A stretch of DNA of 5,846 bases, taken from assembly GCA_036401335.1 (NCBI GenBank), contig DASWVC010000068.1, positions 1-5,846 of the forward strand, written 5' to 3'. Below the pieces are notes generated by a model. The model was not told where the DNA came from and ran no database searches. It saw only the letters and a list, made by a program, of their open reading frames with translations. Positions 5,465-5,846 of this stretch are shown here, piece by piece (within the stretch, counting starts at the first letter, position 1; each line of letters begins with the position of its first letter). This stretch comes from DASWVC01 sp036401335. Its GTDB lineage: Bacteria > Verrucomicrobiota > Verrucomicrobiia > Chthoniobacterales > JAFAMB01. The position numbers and the translations under genes are program-made.

Positions 5465-5846
5465 ATGAAAAAGATCCAGGAACGTCGTGTCATGCAAGTC
5501 GGGTACGTGGTCCAAAACGTCGAAAAAAGCGTTGAGGATTACTCCAAACGCCTCGGGATCGGGCCCTGGGACTTGTACACCTTCTCGGCGCCGGACCTAA
5601 GGGACGCCCGCTACAAGAACCAACCCATCGACCACAGCTTCATCGTGGCGCTGGTGTGGAACGGCACCACCCAGCTTGAGCTGATTCAGCCCCTGACCGG
5701 AGCCAACATCTACACCGATTTCCTGGAACGACGCGGTGATGGCCTGCACCACGTCAAGGAATGGGTGGATGACTGCCAGGCAGAGCTGACCGAGTACCGC
5801 GCCAGAGGCGTGGAGGTGATTCAAAGTGGGAAATTCGATGCGGACG
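5465..5846 (+). CDS. VOC-superfamily (glyoxalase-fold) protein, 3' cut by window edge
   Basis: An open frame from ATG at 5465 runs off the right edge, showing 127 residues. It starts MKKIQERRVMQVGYVVQNVEKSVEDYSKRLGIGPW, the first beta-alpha unit of a vicinal-oxygen-chelate domain. LELIQP (71-76, Glu72) follows, then RRGDGLHHVKEWVDDCQAELTEYRARGVEVIQSG (89-122), matching the second unit of Glyoxalase_4/methylmalonyl-CoA-epimerase-like proteins. Likely metal ligands are Glu72 and His95 or His96. The usual first ligand position has Gln11, a variant known in part of the superfamily. The fold supports isomerases, epimerases, lyases and dioxygenases, so the reaction cannot be named. It lies 39 bases after the binding-protein gene on the same strand, probably in one transcript controlled by the LacI-family regulator, which would favour a role in carbohydrate or sugar-acid catabolism. 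ATG at 5492 is a possible later start. Confidence 0.85.
   Translation, partial: MKKIQERRVMQVGYVVQNVEKSVEDYSKRLGIGPWDLYTFSAPDLRDARYKNQPIDHSFIVALVWNGTTQLELIQPLTGANIYTDFLERRGDGLHHVKEWVDDCQAELTEYRARGVEVIQSGKFDAD

Noticed and set aside
4964..5515. Open minus-strand frame of 183 aa opposite the binding-protein gene
   Set aside because: The plus strand carries recognisable binding-protein motifs throughout. The minus frame shows no family features and runs across the start of the VOC gene.

Overview
The window is GC-rich bacterial chromosome, roughly 60% G+C by eye, densely packed and with short intergenic gaps. There are no rRNA, tRNA, CRISPR or IS elements in it. Gene content (AzgA-type purine permease, COG1001 deaminase, LacI regulator, RbsB-like binding protein, AbiEii-like nucleotidyltransferase) and plus-strand leaders rich in pyrimidines and lacking a Shine-Dalgarno would suit a soil bacterium such as a Verrucomicrobiota or Acidobacteriota member. 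That placement is a guess. No phylogenetic marker is present.

Region 1 (1-2570, plus strand) is a purine salvage pair. It holds the C-terminal part of an AzgA-family purine/H+ symporter, cut by the left edge of the window, and 39 bases later a complete adenine deaminase-like amidohydrolase. Together they would import a 6-aminopurine and deaminate it (adenine to hypoxanthine plus ammonia). Both diverge at conserved motifs. The permease has Ser where the family's TM8 motif usually has the substrate-binding Asp. The deaminase keeps its metal-site residues in altered surroundings.

Region 2 (2638-3289, minus strand) is a two-gene cassette. A 47-62 aa basic protein overlaps the start of a 161 aa minimal nucleotidyltransferase of the AbiEii-like type (GG...T-x-DID). 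The layout resembles a toxin-antitoxin pair, but the small partner is unlike the known AbiEi antitoxin.

Region 3 (3380-5846) is a divergent sugar-type locus. A LacI-family repressor on the minus strand faces a binding-protein gene and then a VOC/glyoxalase-fold gene, cut by the right edge, on the plus strand. Their 285-base intergenic region contains a plausible sigma-70 promoter (TTGACA at 4561) and a 14-base CG-centred palindrome where transcription would start, as expected of a LacI-family operator. It also has a 7-bp-stem hairpin in the putative leader. The binding protein looks internally deleted. Its first ~18 residues resemble the beginning of a signal peptide, then the sequence jumps into the middle of the N-terminal lobe, losing roughly 60-70 residues that include the first sugar-binding segment. 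No ABC ATPase or permease gene follows within the window, so the locus may be decaying or repurposed.
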